This document shows, in pieces, positions 60,704 to 64,000 of a DNA stretch of 64,000 nucleotides. The notes under the pieces are model-generated. The model did no database searches. It was not told the DNA's origin and saw only the letters and a list, made by a program, of their open reading frames with translations. This DNA is from Thuidium tamariscinum (lineage: Eukaryota > Streptophyta > Bryopsida > Hypnales > Thuidiaceae): contig OX344752.2 of NCBI GenBank assembly GCA_947034885.2, forward strand, positions 11,346,001-11,410,000. Direction: 5' to 3'. Position numbers and translations under genes: made by a program. The stretch's first letter is position 1. Every line of letters begins with the position of its first letter.

Positions 60704-60800
60704 GGCGACTGCGGGTACTTAAGCAGTCGCCCCGACCCATAGTCCACCTCCCTTGCTTTGCGCATTGACCTTCACCCACTTAGATGTGGCTGATTGCGTG
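60704..60800 (+). promoter_or_regulatory. Shared core promoter with perfect palindrome, copy of coiled-coil 2
   Basis: GGCGACTGC (60704-60712) and GCAGTCGCC (60723-60731) are perfect complements with a 10-nt spacer containing TACTTAA. TTTGCGCATTG at about 60758 and TCACCCACTT then GTGGCTGATTGCGTG (60772-60800) follow. This is the best-preserved copy of the core. The ATG is 327 bp downstream of the palindrome. Confidence 0.68.
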
Positions 60801-61057
60801 CCCGTGAGCAAGGGATTCCATACTTCACGTCGGGATTTGCCATTTTTGCGCTCGAGCTCTGCACATGCTTGGCATACTGTTATGTATGAGTATGTGCCTT
60901 TTTTTTTATAAAAAAAAAAATTTGTAAATGCATATAGGTTTGTAAATGTGTAGTTTGCTTGTTCTAGGGATTTAGGTTTTTAGAAAAGAACATTTTAGTC
61001 GTAGAACAATTAGTTAAGTTAACCATAGAGTAGCATAGTACTCAGGTAGCAATAGTT

Positions 61058-62554
61058 ATGGAGGATGAGACTGGAGCAGCCCAGCCTAGTACAGGCAAAC
61101 CATTGACTTCACCACAGAAGAGGGCAGCTCGAGACAAGGACCGTAAAAGGAAGGAGAAATGTCACAAGAAGCGAGTGCCTCTCCTTCAACATCTAAAAAT
61201 CAAGGCTTTTTTGGGTTGGAGGACTGAACCTGAGCCTTGGACTTACAAAACAGTCAACAAATATGTTGATTGGTGCCACATCAACAAGTTGTTTCCACAT
61301 TGGCGCCACAAGATTCATTTGGGGCAAAACAAGGCCAATCTTGCATATTGCAAAGATGAAGACTTCACACTCAGATGCTTGGAAGTATGGATGAGGTTGT
61401 ATGGGGAGACCAAGCCATATAGAAACGACAATTTCTGTTTCTTCCTGGTCCAAATGGTGTATGTTGAAAACATATTGAAGAAAAAAGTGGACTGGTCAAC
61501 ATTGAAGGAGCTTCTAGTTGGAGACCATGTGGAAGAAGCATCTATTGTGGCAGAAGGTGAAACAATTGATGTGAAGAAGTCATTGGCACGAGTGAAGCCT
61601 GGGAAGTTAGCTGTTTTGGATGAAGACGTAGTATGGTCGCCTAATTCTAGCTCGGATGAACACACCCATGAATACGATGGGTATAATTTCCAGAGCGACG
61701 ATGAGGATGTTGGCATGGGCGACCAAAAAAAGGCATTGGAGTTGGAACTTGCCAAGAAAGGCAAAAGAAAGGTGGAGGACCGAGGGACTCCATCAAACAT
61801 CCCAAAACAAGTCAGGGAGGGTCATGAGCATATGGAAGTAGGCCAAAAAATTGTTGAAGGCCTCCAAGATGGGAGAGTAGGTGATGGAGAAGAGAGTGTG
61901 GACATTATCCAAGCTCAATTAGATTCAGCAATTGAGGCCTTGGATTTGGTGAAAAGACATGTGTTAGAATTGCGCCAAATAAGAGCATTGGAACTTAGTG
62001 CTGGCACAACTGCACACACCATCCCTATGTTGAAGGAAGAGATGAAGGCCATATATAGGGCCATCTCTGAAAATGACGAGCGCCTAGCTTCTATGAAAAA
62101 AAGTAGAGATCTTTATTACAAGAAGAAACAAGAGAAGCGTGGACACCCAATGGACGTGTATGCCATACTTCAACAAAAATTGAGAATTCTTGAACGCGAA
62201 CGTTGGCGGGTGCACAATGACGTAAGAGTCTTCAATCGGCAAATAGATGAGGAAGAAAAGACCAACTACGTTGCTGCTCTACAATGTGCCTCAGAGCTAG
62301 ATTTTCTCGCTATGGCTCCTCAATACGGTACCACAGAAGAAGAAGTATCAGTATTGCGGAAGCTTGTAAAGCTACATGAGAAGAAATTTGTGGAATCAGT
62401 GAAAGAGGTGGGACAATTGGATTCACAAATTAAATTTGAGCACGCTTGGATGAAGTGGAAAGTGCGTACTACAGCTCGAGGTGTTACTCGTAAAGACCTT
62501 GAAGAGATAGGTCCAGAACCCAAAGAAGAAGATTTTTGTAATACCACACGTTGA
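61058..62554 (+). CDS. Unrecognised coiled-coil protein, paralog 2, 498 aa
   Basis: Intact intronless frame. The first 50 residues are strongly basic (possible nuclear signal). Residues 60-150 form a conserved domain shared with the 49964 paralog: WCHINKLFPHWRHKIHL at 72-88, LRCLEVWMRLY at about 105-115, QMVYVENILKKKVDWSTLK at 132-150. Residues about 150-275 are acidic and low-complexity. From about 280 to 470 the E/K/L/R pattern suggests long coiled coils (LNERERWRVHND-like heptads). No catalytic motif, transmembrane segment or known domain was recognised, so no function is proposed. The histidine/tryptophan-rich domain could bind nucleic acid or protein, but that is speculation. Confidence 0.85.
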   Translation: MEDETGAAQPSTGKPLTSPQKRAARDKDRKRKEKCHKKRVPLLQHLKIKAFLGWRTEPEPWTYKTVNKYVDWCHINKLFPHWRHKIHLGQNKANLAYCKDEDFTLRCLEVWMRLYGETKPYRNDNFCFFLVQMVYVENILKKKVDWSTLKELLVGDHVEEASIVAEGETIDVKKSLARVKPGKLAVLDEDVVWSPNSSSDEHTHEYDGYNFQSDDEDVGMGDQKKALELELAKKGKRKVEDRGTPSNIPKQVREGHEHMEVGQKIVEGLQDGRVGDGEESVDIIQAQLDSAIEALDLVKRHVLELRQIRALELSAGTTAHTIPMLKEEMKAIYRAISENDERLASMKKSRDLYYKKKQEKRGHPMDVYAILQQKLRILERERWRVHNDVRVFNRQIDEEEKTNYVAALQCASELDFLAMAPQYGTTEEEVSVLRKLVKLHEKKFVESVKEVGQLDSQIKFEHAWMKWKVRTTARGVTRKDLEEIGPEPKEEDFCNTTR

Positions 62555-64000
62555 AGTGAAGTATTATAGGGTTGTGCTTTGATTTTGCGTTTTGGACAAA
62601 TGTGTCTAATTTTAGGATGTAATTTTTTGGTAATTAATGTAAAAAGCAATTTTCGGAAAAAATGTGCAAGTCGTGAGGATATTTTATTGAAGATGTGAAA
62701 TAGTATTATGATAGTTTAGGACATAACCACTTGAATAATTGTTCCACCAATTGAAAACCCTACCCAAATCAATATAAAATCAATTATTTTCTGTTGTTTA
62801 GGAGTTAGGACATTGTAATGACAAATGTTTATCTATAAAAAAGAACCAATAATGATTAACTTCTAAAGGAAGAATGTCAAATTTTTCGAAAAATTACTTT
62901 GTGGTGCCATTTCTGTTGCATTCATCCAAAAGAAGACTTTTTTTTTCCATAATATCCAACCGTAGGATCTTGTACTTTGCTTGCCTAAGATCATGTGGTG
63001 AAATGTTTAGGAAGTTTGACCGGACAGATTGAAAGATATGGCCATCGAAAGTTCGAAATAAAGTTTTCCGAGATGCAATGCCTATAAATGGAGAATACAA
63101 AATACTAATTACATTCATTTGCTAGAAGAAATACTTCATGTTTTTATGGTGGAATGAAAGTGGAGTTTTAAGAAAAATAGATTAGGTACATTTCCAATTT
63201 CCAGTTGTGGTAATAATAAAAAAATTATGATATTTTTTAGCAAACTTTGATAATCTTTTTGGCATAGTAAATTAACAGTCATTGATAAAAAGAGAACTTT
63301 CTAAAAAAAATTGTGTGACAAAGTTCACTTATTTTTTCCAAAGATCCGTTTGAGAATTGAGATTTCAAGCTTCTGATCAAAAGTAATGTGCAAAAATCAT
63401 AGAAGGCTTCAAAGGCCAAAAAATTACCAAAAACTTCAACATTATTTCTCCTTTTTATCCATAAATTTTGAAATAAAGATCCAAATGTCAAATCAATTCT
63501 TGGACATTTAATTGAACTTCAATTCAACCCTTTTTTTGGTTTAGAAATTTCCTTCAAAAATTCATTTATTATACCTAATGGATGTCCGAAGTGTGTTGAT
63601 TTGGTTTCAAATTATATGATTTCTAATTATAACATGGATTCTAGACTTTGTAGAGAATTCAAATAATACGTGATTTTTTGAAAAATGAATCTATATTTGT
63701 ACAATCCTAGGTTTACAAATACATTTGCCTATGGTTTTCAAAGAACATAAAATTAGGAAAATAAATTTTCCTCTAATATGTCAATGAACAATGAATTATG
63801 GAAAAACAAAATTCATGAGACATATTTTGTCTATATTATTCCATAAAAGTATGTATGTAAAAAAAAATTTGAACCTTCAACTTCTCTCATTGCTCATTTT
63901 TTGATATTTATCATATAAATTATTAGAATAAAAAAATGCGGTCTTCTTGTATGGGATTTAATGATCGAAGTACCTTTCTTTCATTCAAAAATAAAACCGA
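62555..64000. other. Gene-free AT-rich sequence
   Basis: The first part is probably 3' UTR of coiled-coil 2. The rest shows no gene. A weak repeat relic lies inside (62890-63075). Confidence 0.4.
62890..63075 (+). repeat. Diverged TTAACCCC-family relic
   Basis: CCGTAGGATCTTGTA, CATGTGGTGAAA and AGATTGAAAGATA occur in the same order and spacing as in copies A and B. The termini are absent. Confidence 0.4.

Noticed and set aside
1..64000. CRISPR array, bacterial operon or organellar insertion
   Set aside because: No direct-repeat/spacer pattern, no ribosome-binding-site-linked gene clusters and no recognisable plastid or mitochondrial genes.
1..64000. tRNA or rRNA genes
   Set aside because: No sequence with A-box/B-box and cloverleaf pairing was recognised by eye; a covariance-model scan could still find one.

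Overview
The window looks like nuclear DNA of a land plant. It is AT-rich and transposon-dense. It has plant-type GT-AG introns, degenerate TTTAGGG telomere-type repeats, a plant bHLH factor of the ABORTED MICROSPORES (AMS) type, a SUVR-type SET domain and hAT, CACTA and Mutator-like elements. Introns of the bHLH gene are short (about 250-450 bp), which is compatible with a non-seed plant such as a bryophyte, lycophyte or fern. The species cannot be fixed from sequence alone.

Layout. 1-9.0 kb holds only MITEs and older repeats: a 123-bp hairpin, a CACTA MITE, a TTAACCCC-terminal element and a GGGTGATTGC-terminal element. 9.0-16.6 kb is the one conventional gene, a complete 11-exon AMS-like bHLH with a leader probably interrupted by introns. 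17.35-18.3 kb is a broken HSPA12-type Hsp70 gene. 18.3-25.3 kb is repeats, including a 2-kb Mutator-like element with a 10-bp flanking duplication. 25.3-31.2 kb is a nearly intact DDE-type transposon (DFAENY family) whose left end also occurs on a MITE at 5.8 kb. 33.9-35.5 kb is a 97-bp satellite next to telomere-like repeats. 36.3-37.7 kb is a SUVR-type H3K9 methyltransferase catalytic region.

From 38 to 62.6 kb the pattern changes. Intronless long ORFs sit next to GC-rich minisatellite modules built on GGGCGACCGCGGGT. The ORFs are a hAT transposase (minus), a coiled-coil protein (minus), a protein kinase (plus) and a second coiled-coil protein (plus). The minisatellite lies just 5' of each of them, of the SUVR fragment, and on both sides of a BAH-domain fragment. 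Three ORFs share a clearly homologous core of about 100 bp between minisatellite and ATG: GGCGAC, a TATA-like box inside an inverted repeat, then TCACCC...GTGGCTGA.TGC.TG. The hAT gene has a partial version with a good TATAAA.

The most interesting candidate is therefore a dispersed, mobile-looking promoter cassette attached to unrelated proteins and to fragments of chromatin genes. With it goes an apparently undescribed two-member protein family marked by WCHIxKLFPxxRHKIHL. Exon joins, domains and repeat matches were read by eye; no database search was possible.
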